A stretch of DNA of 64,000 nt, taken from contig CABQAQ010000004.1 of the NCBI GenBank assembly GCA_902462155.1, positions 62,001-126,000 on the forward strand, in the 5' to 3' direction. Made by a program: the position numbers and the translations under genes. Numbering within the stretch: the stretch's first letter is position 1; every line of letters starts with the position of its first letter. The notes under the pieces are model-generated. The model was not told where the DNA came from and did no database searches. It saw only the letters and a list, made by a program, of their open reading frames with translations. Below are positions 43,372 through 51,558 of the stretch, piece by piece. Source of the stretch: an uncultured bacterium. GTDB taxonomy: Bacteria; Cyanobacteriota; Vampirovibrionia; Gastranaerophilales; Gastranaerophilaceae.

Positions 43372-43954
43372 TTATCCTACTCCCGGGTTTTTCAATTAAA
43401 ATACCTTCTTTACACAATGGACATTCATCTGGAGTATAAATAACAGGATCCATTTTTAATAATGATCTAAAATTGTAATCTGTTTTTCCTGATGTGCGAT
43501 CTACAATACAAGCATAACCTACCACATCTGCTTCATAGTCTTTTATTGCTTCTATAGTTTCTTTTATTGTTTTTGCTGTTGTTACAACATCTTCTACTAT
43601 AATTACTTTTTCATTCCTTTTTATATTGTAACCTCTTCTTAACTGCATTTTTCCATCTTTTCGTTCTACAAAAAGATTCCTTTTTCCTGTCTGTTTTGCT
43701 ACTTCATATCCAAAAATAATTGCTCCTATTGCTGGAGCAATTACTGTATCAAACTCTATATCTTTTAATTTTTCGCTTAATTTCTTAGCTAATTTTTCAC
43801 AAATATCAGGATATTGATATAATTTTGCACATTGAAAATATGTATCAGAATGATTACCCGATGTAAGACAAAAGTGTCCTTTCAGATACCCTTGAGCTTT
43901 TTTTAATAAATCCAGTACCTCATTATTACTATTTTCTTCTTTTATTTTATGCAT
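43364..43954 (-). CDS. pyrE: Orotate phosphoribosyltransferase
   Basis: Adds PRPP ribose phosphate to orotate, giving OMP. The 196-residue protein has the PRPP-binding motif KVIIVEDVVTTAKTI (near 115-128), FVERKDGKMQLRRGY and a C-terminal CPLC pair followed by KPGSR. The Cys-containing tail occurs in one PyrE subgroup. It overlaps pyrD by 8 bp and pyrB by 8 bp. Confidence 0.94.
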   Translation of the reverse strand: MHKIKEENSNNEVLDLLKKAQGYLKGHFCLTSGNHSDTYFQCAKLYQYPDICEKLAKKLSEKLKDIEFDTVIAPAIGAIIFGYEVAKQTGKRNLFVERKDGKMQLRRGYNIKRNEKVIIVEDVVTTAKTIKETIEAIKDYEADVVGYACIVDRTSGKTDYNFRSLLKMDPVIYTPDECPLCKEGILIEKPGSRINA

Positions 43955-44852
43955 TTTTTAAAGCCTCTCTTAATTCTTTTATATCTTTAAATCCATTTTG
44001 TATCATAAATTCTTTTAATTGATCTACTAATTTTTCACATAAATTCGGATAAGTAAAATTACAAGTTCCAATTTGAACAGCTAAAACTCCAAGTGATAAA
44101 AATTCAAAAACATCGTCTATATTACTTATACCACCTATTCCTATTATAGGTATATCTATAACTTTTGATATTCTTTTTATAAAAGATAATGCTATTGGTT
44201 TTATGCAAGGGCCTGATAAGCCACCTTCTACTTCTAGTTTACTAAATTTATTTTTATCATAATTTATTTTTATTCCTAGAGCTTTCACTGTATTTATTGC
44301 AGAAATGGCATCTGCACCTGCTTTCTGGGCACTTATCGCTATTCTCTCACACGATGTTACATTTGGTGTTAGTTTCACTATTAGGCAACCTGTATACTCT
44401 TGTCTTACTTTTGAAACTAATTCAAATAAAGATTTCTCATCTATTCCAAATTCTAAACAACCTTCTTTCACATTTGGACAAGATGCATTTAATTCTATCG
44501 CTTCTATTCTATTTTCTTGGCAAATTCTTGCTAATTTTATATATTCTTCTACATTACTACCGGCTATATTAACAATATATTTTACTTTTATCTCTGATTT
44601 TATTTTTAAAAATTTGTCAATTCCCATATTTTCAAGACCAATACGATTTATCAATCCTGATTTTGTTTCAAATAACCGTTCTCCAATATTACCTTTTCTT
44701 GGATTCAATGTAATTGCTTTTGTTACTATTGCGCCTAACTTCTCAACGTTGCAATAATCTTCGTACTCATTAGAATATCCATATGTTCCTGATGCGGCTA
44801 ATATTGGATTATTTAAAGTAAAATCCTTTATCTTTACTTCTAAGTTTACCAT
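43947..44852 (-). CDS. pyrD: Dihydroorotate dehydrogenase, class 1B catalytic subunit
   Basis: Oxidises dihydroorotate to orotate with FMN. The 301-residue protein has NPILAASGTYGY, the active-site Cys loop NASCPNVKEGC (class 1B, Cys base), and the FMN loops EGGLSGPCIKP and IGIGGISNIDD. It pairs with PyrK, encoded just upstream with a 7-bp overlap, to use NAD+ as acceptor. It is therefore soluble and quinone-independent, which suits an anaerobe. Confidence 0.95.
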   Translation of the reverse strand: MVNLEVKIKDFTLNNPILAASGTYGYSNEYEDYCNVEKLGAIVTKAITLNPRKGNIGERLFETKSGLINRIGLENMGIDKFLKIKSEIKVKYIVNIAGSNVEEYIKLARICQENRIEAIELNASCPNVKEGCLEFGIDEKSLFELVSKVRQEYTGCLIVKLTPNVTSCERIAISAQKAGADAISAINTVKALGIKINYDKNKFSKLEVEGGLSGPCIKPIALSFIKRISKVIDIPIIGIGGISNIDDVFEFLSLGVLAVQIGTCNFTYPNLCEKLVDQLKEFMIQNGFKDIKELREALKNA

Positions 44853-45577
44853 ACTATTTCATTCCCTTTAAATACAGGTCCGTCTTTACATACTGTTTTA
44901 TTTATTACTTCCATATTATTTTTATCGTTTTTTACATTTATTATACAGCCTCTGCATACTCCTATTGAACAAGCCATCACTTTTTCGAATGCTATTTCAC
45001 AATCTATTTGTAATTTTTCTGCCTTTTTTGATATTATTTCAAGTACTATTCTCGGACCACAAGCATATATTTTCTCAGGATTATATTTGCTAATTAAATT
45101 ATCCAGTTCATCACAAATTGATCCACCTATTTTTAAATAATCGCTTTTACAAAAAACTTCACCTTCAGATTTAAATCCACAAGCTAAAATACTATTGCTT
45201 AATAATGATTTTAGATATATCATAGGTGCTGCTCCTATACCAGCTCCTATTAACAATGATCTTTTATTATTTTCTATATTAAATCCATTACCAAATGGAC
45301 CAGTAAAATCAATTTCTTCTCCTACATTTAGCTTGGATATAAACCTTGTACCTTCTCCTTTCAATTTTATAAAGCAAGTAATAATATTATTTTCAAATCC
45401 ACTTACACTAAACGGACGTCTTAGGATTAAATTATCACACAATATTGATATATATTGACCTGGTTTTATATTTAATGTAGGCGATTCAAATGAAAATTTA
45501 AAAATATTTTCCCCAACTTTTTCATTTAATGTAACTATACCCTTATTTATTTTATTTATCTTATTTAATTTTAACAA
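44846..45577 (-). CDS. pyrK: Dihydroorotate dehydrogenase electron transfer subunit
   Basis: The 243-residue iron-sulfur flavoprotein passes electrons from PyrD to NAD+. It has the FAD motif RRPFSVSG, a glycine-rich nucleotide site (LIGAGIGAAPM) and a C-terminal 2Fe-2S cluster motif (CSIGVCRGC plus a later Cys). The start is TTG at 45577 with AAAGG 7 bp upstream. It is the first gene of the pyr operon, directly after the leader hairpin. Confidence 0.93.
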   Translation of the reverse strand: MLKLNKINKINKGIVTLNEKVGENIFKFSFESPTLNIKPGQYISILCDNLILRRPFSVSGFENNIITCFIKLKGEGTRFISKLNVGEEIDFTGPFGNGFNIENNKRSLLIGAGIGAAPMIYLKSLLSNSILACGFKSEGEVFCKSDYLKIGGSICDELDNLISKYNPEKIYACGPRIVLEIISKKAEKLQIDCEIAFEKVMACSIGVCRGCIINVKNDKNNMEVINKTVCKDGPVFKGNEIVW

Positions 45578-45589
45578 TTTTTTTCCTTT

Positions 45590-45627
45590 AAAAAAAAGGA
45601 AAAGTTCAAATATAACTTTTCCTTTTT
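45590..45627 (-). promoter_or_regulatory. Pyr operon leader attenuator (intrinsic terminator before pyrK)
   Basis: Read on the minus strand: GGAAAAGTT, a 7-base loop and AACTTTTCC form a perfect 9-bp stem, extendable by AAAAA/TTTTT and ending in eight T residues (plus-strand A run 45590-45597). The pyrK ribosome site begins within the next bases. There is no room for a separate promoter between the hairpin and the gene, so pyr transcription should traverse it. It could also serve as terminator for the upstream J-domain gene. Confidence 0.7.
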
Positions 45628-45640
45628 ACTATACTATATA

Positions 45641-45646
45641 ATTATA
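45641..45646 (-). promoter_or_regulatory. Probable -10 box of the pyr operon
   Basis: A minus-strand TATAAT lies 14 bp before the attenuator stem. The implied RNA would begin near 45634, so the leader would consist of little more than the hairpin. No good -35 is visible. Confidence 0.5.
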
Positions 45647-45705
45647 ACATTTTATTTTTATCATAATATTATTATCATAGCTAATAGATAAATTTTTGTC
45701 AATTA

Positions 45706-47073
45706 TTACTTTTCTAAATTTTTATAAATAATATCCTTAGCCTCATTAAGAGATTTTAATTCTTCTTCATTTCCACCTTTATCCGGATGAAGTTTAATTG
45801 CTAACTTTCTATATGCTTTTTTTATTGCATTTTCATCAGAAAAATCAACAGTAGTATTTAGATGTTTTTGACACAATGAATTAAAAGTGCTTTTAGCATT
45901 ATTGAATACTTGAGGCGACTTATCTCTAGCATCTTGAGCATAATTATTTTTAGTTGCATCATCTTCCGGATTTACACCATTACTTCCACTTGCAGTATTA
46001 TAAGACTGATTTGTTTTATTTTCATATGAATTATCACTATTAGTTGAACTATATTCCTGATGAGATTGACTTTTTGGCATTGATCCATTATTTGCATAAC
46101 CATTGTTATAATTATACGAGCCTGCAAAATTATTTGCACCTTGTTGACCATAGCCGCCACCTACTCCATTCATATTTGGTGGGCTTGGGTAACCATTTCC
46201 ATATGGATATCCTGTTTTAGGACCATTGTATCCATATGAACCTGCAAAATTATTTGCACCTTGTTGACCATAGCCGCCACCTACTCCATTCATATTTGGT
46301 GGGCTTGGGTAACCATTTCCATATGGATATCCTGTTTTAGGACCATTGTATCCATATGAACCTGCAAAATTATTTGCACCTTGTTGACCATAGCCGCCAC
46401 CTACTCCATTCATATTTGGTGGGCTTGGGTAACCATTTCCATATGAATATCCTGTTTTGAAACCATTGTATCCATATGAACCTGCAAAATTATTTGCTCT
46501 TGGTTGACTATAACTACCTGCCTTTTTACCTTGAAAACCATTTGCTTGATTTTGTTCATTATATCTTGATTTTGGAATCTTCCAAGCTGGTTTATTTGCA
46601 TTTTGTTGAAATTCAACTTTTTGTTTATTATCACCTGAATCTTTCTTTTTATGCAATGTATAAGTACCGCTCGCTTGATTAAATTCAACTCCAAATTCTA
46701 CATAAAATCCATTTTTAAAACGTGCTATACCTTTAGTCCCATCCTGCGAAACAAATACACTTTCTACATTTTCTTTTCCACCAGAAGCTTCTATTTGCTT
46801 ACTTAATGTACCCTTTGCAAATAATCCTGGTTTTGCCATTTTTACCTTGCCAGACATTAAATCTCTTTTTAAATTCTCACTCGGTATGTATGATGTTTTT
46901 GATTCATTTTCAGTATTTGGTTTAGATCCTTGTGTCTTAAAATCTGTTGATGGTCTCATTGGTGGTTTAGGTGGCTTTGGCGGTTTCGGAGGTTTTGGTG
47001 GTTTCGGTGACTTAATATCTGGGAAAACATTCCCAGTTCGATTAAAACTTCCACTATAACTTGTATTAAACAT
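45706..47073 (-). CDS. J-domain protein with Pro/Lys and Gly/Tyr-rich repeats
   Basis: The 455-residue protein ends in a J domain (about 395-455) with an AYRKLAIKLHPDKGGNEEE helix-loop containing the HPD motif needed to stimulate Hsp70. In front lie a PKPP repeat tract (about residues 22-38), a Lys-rich globular part (about 60-150), and about three copies of a 40-residue Tyr/Gly/Asn/Pro-rich unit (YNGPKTGYPYGNGYPSPPNM...). A Ser/Asn linker follows. No Gly/Phe or zinc region of classical DnaJ is present, so this is a class C type J protein. No signal peptide. The repeats suggest a disordered, possibly sticky domain; client unknown. Confidence 0.8.
   Translation of the reverse strand: MFNTSYSGSFNRTGNVFPDIKSPKPPKPPKPPKPPKPPMRPSTDFKTQGSKPNTENESKTSYIPSENLKRDLMSGKVKMAKPGLFAKGTLSKQIEASGGKENVESVFVSQDGTKGIARFKNGFYVEFGVEFNQASGTYTLHKKKDSGDNKQKVEFQQNANKPAWKIPKSRYNEQNQANGFQGKKAGSYSQPRANNFAGSYGYNGFKTGYSYGNGYPSPPNMNGVGGGYGQQGANNFAGSYGYNGPKTGYPYGNGYPSPPNMNGVGGGYGQQGANNFAGSYGYNGPKTGYPYGNGYPSPPNMNGVGGGYGQQGANNFAGSYNYNNGYANNGSMPKSQSHQEYSSTNSDNSYENKTNQSYNTASGSNGVNPEDDATKNNYAQDARDKSPQVFNNAKSTFNSLCQKHLNTTVDFSDENAIKKAYRKLAIKLHPDKGGNEEELKSLNEAKDIIYKNLEK
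46121..46496. repeat. 120-bp in-frame tandem repeat
   Basis: The unit at 46141-46260 is repeated without a single change at 46261-46380. A third copy from 46381 is identical for its first half and diverges by several bases in the second; a 20-bp partial copy precedes at 46121-46140. Each unit encodes 40 residues, so copy changes keep frame. Confidence 0.95.
46955..47010 (-). repeat. Short 9-bp repeat tract coding PKPP
   Basis: Tandem 9-bp units near the 5' end of the J-domain gene encode consecutive Pro-Lys-Pro triplets. On the opposite strand they read as a Gly/Phe-rich run that is only a shadow. Confidence 0.85.
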
Positions 47074-47586
47074 AAATAAACTCCCTATTTTATAAATTTC
47101 AATCCCCTTATATTATATAAAACAATATATATATATATACCAAAATATATATTTTTCTTTAATATTCTTTACAATTTAAAACTGCTATCAAATTTAAGAA
47201 AATTAACACATTATAAATTTTTTTCAAGATCATAAATAATTCATAGAAAATATTAATTTATAAGTATAAAACTAGCCTTTGGAAACTTAATACCTAGATT
47301 TTATAAGGAATATACCTCCTCTTTAATTATTCATTAGCTCTACCTGTTGTTATAAAAAATAATATTTATTCTTATATTTTTAAGCTTAATTATAATACCA
47401 GATTCTGATAATTATCAGAATCTGGTATATCGTTAGTTGATAAATCGTGACAATTTTTTTTAAAAATCAGAATAGAAAAGTATTTTAGCTTTACAAAAAG
47501 ATATATTATTAATTTTAATATTTACACTTAATTTATTAGAAATATTTAAATGTGATTTACTATTATTATAATTTCTACTTTCCTAA
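47074..47586. other. 513-bp intergenic region with a perfect palindrome
   Basis: No protein gene is supported. It holds an AT microsatellite near 47131, a strong minus-strand ribosome-site-like AAAGAGGAGG near 47312-47321 with no ORF behind it, and a 34-bp perfect palindrome at 47395-47428. The J-domain gene promoter must lie here, but I could not fix it. Confidence 0.6.
47395..47428. repeat. 34-bp perfect palindrome
   Basis: The sequence from ATACCAGATTCTGATA through its exact complement has no loop mismatch. It lies between two minus-strand genes, about 160 bp after the kinase-aldolase stop. It lacks a T tract in either direction, so it is not a typical intrinsic terminator. Confidence 0.9.
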
Positions 47587-49737
47587 TTAAAATATCCCTT
47601 GTGATACATTGTCATTTTTATACATAGTTAAACAAGGACCGATCCAACTACCATTTATTGATCTGATTCCAAACTGATTTCCATCTTGCAAAATTGTGTC
47701 TAAATTTTCTATTTCATTACTATCTATAGAATTATTAATCTTATTTAAATTAGTCTTTATCATAGGTGAATAAATTTCTTTAAAATGAAAATCAGCAATT
47801 TTGTTTTCAAGTTGAAAATAATCAGATAAAACAGAATTATTCTCATATTTCTTTTGAAGTTCAATTGATTTATTCTGCATTTGTTTTGTTAATACACCCT
47901 CTAAATAATTCCAATATATTCCTGTTAAATAATTTTTAGAATCATTTTCAAAATACATTCTTGATATTTTTTGAGCATTTAACATTTTTAGTCTTAATAA
48001 TTCTACACTTTTGATATCTTCTATTAATCCTTTATCATTAGTTTTTGCAACTAAATTAAAAGTTTTAGCTAAAATTTTCTCGTTTTTAATAATTTCATCT
48101 CTATTTTTAGTTAAATCAGAATTTTCAAGAATCAATACTTTTTTGTTATGATAATCAGATTTTAATTTTAAATGATTATCAAAAAGTTCATTAGCTAAAT
48201 TAATTCCCTCATCAGAAATATTTGATAATTGTCTTAAATAAGTTAACAATCCCAAATATTCAAAATTTTCAAGGTTACTATAAGCCAAAAATTCAGGATT
48301 TTTATATTTAATAATATTTTTATCAGATAAAGATTCTATCTCGTCAAAAGTTTTAGATGCCCCATAATCTGTAAGAATAATCCCCTTATCATTAACTAAT
48401 AGATTTGTAGTAATCAAATCACGATGTGCAATTTTAGCTTTATCCAATAATAATAAGTTATTATGAATTTGAGAAATTTGATCTTTTGTAATAATATTAT
48501 TATCCGCATCTAATATTTTACCAGGAACAAAATCCATAGCAAAACCTGTAATACGACCAGAATCCGACTTAAATGTAGCTAAAATATTAGTAGTGTTCTT
48601 TAAATCTTTCGGCAAACTATTTAAAATATAAACTTCACTATCAAAAGATGAATTTACTCTTTTAACAAGATTATTTTCAGAAGTATGATCAAAATGCTGC
48701 ATTTTAATTACCAAAGAATTATCAGATTCATCAGATACTTTATATATTGATCCGTTTGCCCCCATAGACAATTTTTTTACTTTTAAATCATCCTCTTGAG
48801 CTAAAAATCTAGACACTAATTGTTTTTTCGTATTATCAATTAAATCTTGATTAAATTCTACCGTATTATTTTTTGATATAAATTGAACTAATTGTTGATC
48901 AGTTTTAAACGGATCAACAATATCAGATTTAAGTTTATTTTTGGATTTACTTGGCAGGTAATTAACCTTAGATTGAAATAAAGTCTTAAAAAGTAAATCC
49001 GTATTTTCTATTTGAAAAAATTTTTCAGCATAAGTTTTAAGTTTATCAGCTGTTTTAGTTGCAATATCTAAATTTTTTCCTACGACTAAAATACTTTTAT
49101 CTTCCATCAAAACGCTTTCATCATTACCTAAAGCATTAATAGTATTACTAGCTGATGCTTTACTAGTAGCATCTTCAGATTTTTCCATCTTTAAATTAGG
49201 AAAATATTTTATAGTCTGCGATAAAATATTAGGCAAAATAGTTTTATTATCTACGGCATAAACAGATTTGTATGCAGGATGATAATGAATAACAGCCCCA
49301 ATATCACTTCTTTTATTATATGCTTGAAGATGCAAAGGTAATTCAGCAGAAGGTTTTTGACCTTTAGCACAATCAATAACTTTACCTTTTAAATCAACCA
49401 TACAAATATTCTGATCAGTAAGTTCAGAAAATTTAGCTCCTAAAGTAGTTATAAGTATTCTATTACCTATTTTCATACTTATATTTCCACCAGATCCGGT
49501 TGTTAAAGATTGTTCTGACATATCTTTAGCTTTTTTTATTATGCTTGCTTTAGCTAAAGCTATTTTTTCCGCAGAATAAAGATCAAATTTAACAAAATCT
49601 TGATCATAAGTTCTTAATAGAGTATTTTTTTTAGATAAATATGATTCTATTGATTTAAATTTAATATCATCATTAAATGGTAAATTTTTTGCAACTAAAG
49701 ATGTATAAGTATGTTGCTTGCTTAATTTTGTAAACAT
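47587..49737 (-). CDS. Class II aldolase/adducin domain fused to a eukaryotic-like kinase
   Basis: 716 residues from ATG 49737, which has AGAGAG upstream; the longer frame has none. Residues about 55-245 form a class II aldolase/adducin fold: GSGGNIS (81-87), SAELPLH with E132 and HYHP with H151/H153. The usual third zinc His (NHG) is EDK at 212-214. Residues about 320-510 form a protein kinase: glycine loop GANGS (326-330), VIK with K345, helix-C E368, HRD (438-440), N445, DYG (457-459) and an NPE segment near the APE position. A helical tail follows. Catalytic kinase residues look complete; the aldolase part looks impaired. Substrate unknown. Confidence 0.75.
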   Translation of the reverse strand: MFTKLSKQHTYTSLVAKNLPFNDDIKFKSIESYLSKKNTLLRTYDQDFVKFDLYSAEKIALAKASIIKKAKDMSEQSLTTGSGGNISMKIGNRILITTLGAKFSELTDQNICMVDLKGKVIDCAKGQKPSAELPLHLQAYNKRSDIGAVIHYHPAYKSVYAVDNKTILPNILSQTIKYFPNLKMEKSEDATSKASASNTINALGNDESVLMEDKSILVVGKNLDIATKTADKLKTYAEKFFQIENTDLLFKTLFQSKVNYLPSKSKNKLKSDIVDPFKTDQQLVQFISKNNTVEFNQDLIDNTKKQLVSRFLAQEDDLKVKKLSMGANGSIYKVSDESDNSLVIKMQHFDHTSENNLVKRVNSSFDSEVYILNSLPKDLKNTTNILATFKSDSGRITGFAMDFVPGKILDADNNIITKDQISQIHNNLLLLDKAKIAHRDLITTNLLVNDKGIILTDYGASKTFDEIESLSDKNIIKYKNPEFLAYSNLENFEYLGLLTYLRQLSNISDEGINLANELFDNHLKLKSDYHNKKVLILENSDLTKNRDEIIKNEKILAKTFNLVAKTNDKGLIEDIKSVELLRLKMLNAQKISRMYFENDSKNYLTGIYWNYLEGVLTKQMQNKSIELQKKYENNSVLSDYFQLENKIADFHFKEIYSPMIKTNLNKINNSIDSNEIENLDTILQDGNQFGIRSINGSWIGPCLTMYKNDNVSQGIF

Positions 49738-49882
49738 AAAACTCTCTTTTCTCCTAAACTCGTAAACACTCTCGTTTAAAAATTTCAAAATTTTTTTTTT
49801 GCTAGTAAAATAAAATATAAAATCGAAACTGTAACATTTATTCATAAAAATAATAAATAAAAAAATAATTTATGATAAACTA

Positions 49883-50356
49883 ATGAATATTATGGAAAAT
49901 AAATATTTTAATATAGTTCTTGTAGAACCTGAAATACCCCAAAATACAGGGAATATAGCCCGACTATGTGCTTGTACAAAATCCAATTTATATATAGTAG
50001 GTAAAACAGGATTTTCTATGACAAGTAAGTATATGAAAAGATCAGGATTAGACTATTGGGATAATGTAAATTTAATAAAAATTGATACAATAGAAGAGTT
50101 AATAGAAAAAAATAGGGAACATACTTTTTATTATTTAACAACAAAATCTAACAAAAAATATACCGAGGTAAAATTTAATAGTGGAGATTTTCTTGTATTT
50201 GGACCTGAAACAAGAGGATTAAAAGAAGAATTACTTAATAATAATAAAGAGTTTGCAATAACAATTCCAATGGCAAAAAATCAACGTAGTTTAAATTTAT
50301 CAAACTCTGTAGCGATTGTTCTCTATGAGGCAATACGGCAAAATGATATATTATGA
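49883..50356 (+). CDS. trmL: tRNA (cytidine/uridine-34-2'-O)-methyltransferase
   Basis: This small SPOUT methyltransferase modifies the wobble base of certain tRNA-Leu species. The 157-residue protein has EPEIPQNTGNIARLCACT, KRSGLDYWDNV, FGPETRGLKEELL and IPMAKNQRSLNLSNSVAI, which form the trefoil-knot SAM site. Length is standard. A TATGAT box ends 6 bp before the ATG and no ribosome site is seen, so it may be translated from a leaderless message. Its 3' end overlaps nnrD. Confidence 0.94.
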   Translation: MNIMENKYFNIVLVEPEIPQNTGNIARLCACTKSNLYIVGKTGFSMTSKYMKRSGLDYWDNVNLIKIDTIEELIEKNREHTFYYLTTKSNKKYTEVKFNSGDFLVFGPETRGLKEELLNNNKEFAITIPMAKNQRSLNLSNSVAIVLYEAIRQNDIL

Positions 50357-51242
50357 AATAAATAAAGAAACAGTAAAAAATCTTCTGGTAAAAAGAGATG
50401 AGAATACAAACAAAGGTAGTTTTGGAAAAGTATTAAATATAGCTGGTTGTAATAATTATATAGGTGCTGCATATTTATCATCAATATCAGCATTAAAATC
50501 AGGATGCGGTTTAGTAAGTCTTCTAAGTACCCCTAGAGTTATAAAATCTGTTTCAAGCTATTGTCCGGATATTACATATGAATATTTATTATCTCAATCA
50601 AATCCTATTTTTGCAGAAATAAATAGTATAAAGAGTATAAATATAATTAAAAATTATGATGTAATATCAATAGGCTGCGGTTTAAGTGATAAAAGTAATG
50701 TTTGTTTATATTTTAAAAGATTATTAGATAAAATTAAAAAACTAGATAAGCCAATAGTAATAGATGCGGATGGATTAAATATAATAGCAAAAAGAGAGAT
50801 CAAGTTATTATTAAATCGCAGTATAATTACCCCACACCCTATGGAATTATCAAGATTACTAAAAGTAGATATAGAAAAAATTCAAAAGAATAGAGTTGAA
50901 TCAGCAATTATAGCATCAAAAAAGTATAATTGTATAACAGTATTAAAAGGGCATAAGAGTATAATTACGGATGGTAAAAAAGTATACATAAATACAAGTG
51001 GAACAAATGCGTTAGCAAAAGCCGGAAGTGGAGATATATTAACAGGATTAATAAGTGGATTTTTAGCACAGTTAGAAAAGCTTAACAAAAATTCACAAAA
51101 TAATCTTCTAGAAGCGTGTATTTTAGGTGTATTTATTCATGGATTAACAGGAGAAGTAGCAGCTAAAAGCTTAAGTAACTATAGTGTTTTAGCCTCTGAT
51201 TTGATAAAATATATAGGTCAGTCAATTAGAGAACTAAAATAG
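50343..51242 (+). CDS. nnrD: ADP-dependent NAD(P)H-hydrate dehydratase
   Basis: Repairs hydrated NAD(P)H using ADP. The protein (about 299 residues) has KGSFGKVLNIAGC, VIDADGLN, TPHPMELSRL, VLKGHKSII and the C-terminal NALAKAGSGDILTGLI. It consists of the kinase-like dehydratase domain only; the epimerase domain (NnrE) often fused to it is absent. I chose ATG 50343, since the family starts shortly before the VKNLL segment. It overlaps trmL by 14 bp. Confidence 0.92.
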   Translation: MIYYEINKETVKNLLVKRDENTNKGSFGKVLNIAGCNNYIGAAYLSSISALKSGCGLVSLLSTPRVIKSVSSYCPDITYEYLLSQSNPIFAEINSIKSINIIKNYDVISIGCGLSDKSNVCLYFKRLLDKIKKLDKPIVIDADGLNIIAKREIKLLLNRSIITPHPMELSRLLKVDIEKIQKNRVESAIIASKKYNCITVLKGHKSIITDGKKVYINTSGTNALAKAGSGDILTGLISGFLAQLEKLNKNSQNNLLEACILGVFIHGLTGEVAAKSLSNYSVLASDLIKYIGQSIRELK

Positions 51243-51309
51243 CTATTGCAATTTTTATATCATCGTGATAGGATAATTGTATTGTTTGATGTATTGAAGG
51301 GACTGCATT

Positions 51310-51525
51310 ATGAGTGTTAATAATTCTGCTTGGAATAGTTATAATTGTCAACCGTTAAGATCTCAAAATAGGAGTATAATAAAATTTAAAAGCTCGAATG
51401 CTCCCAAAGAATATGATAATATAGCAGAAAAATATGATTTAGCTTGTCGCTTATTAGCTATAGAGCGTCAAAAAAATGCACAACTAGAAGCAGAAAAGGG
51501 CTCAAGACTTAATTATAAAGCTTAA
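51310..51525 (+). CDS. Small hypothetical protein
   Basis: The 71-residue ORF has GAAGGGA before ATG and sits alone between nnrD and dprA. It is polar and Asn/Ser-rich at the N-terminus, with an IIKFKSSN segment reminiscent of the SFKS motif near the start of the M16 peptidase. A short helical region (EKYDLACRLLAIERQKNAQLEAEK) follows, possibly a coiled coil. No known domain. Spacing and ribosome site support a real gene. Confidence 0.55.
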   Translation: MSVNNSAWNSYNCQPLRSQNRSIIKFKSSNAPKEYDNIAEKYDLACRLLAIERQKNAQLEAEKGSRLNYKA

Positions 51526-51558
51526 TTGTAAAATATAAAAAGGTAATCGCATTAATTA

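Noticed and set aside
46121..46496. Tandem repeats considered as a CRISPR array
   Set aside because: Units are contiguous, 120 bp and coding in frame, with no spacers and no cas genes.
46847..47059. Plus-strand ORF with a Gly/Phe-rich repeat
   Set aside because: It is the exact antisense of the PKPP tract of the J-domain gene and has no independent start signals.
47325..47350. tRNA-like GGTAGAGC on the minus strand
   Set aside because: There is no matching T-loop, anticodon stem or acceptor stem in the flanking bases.
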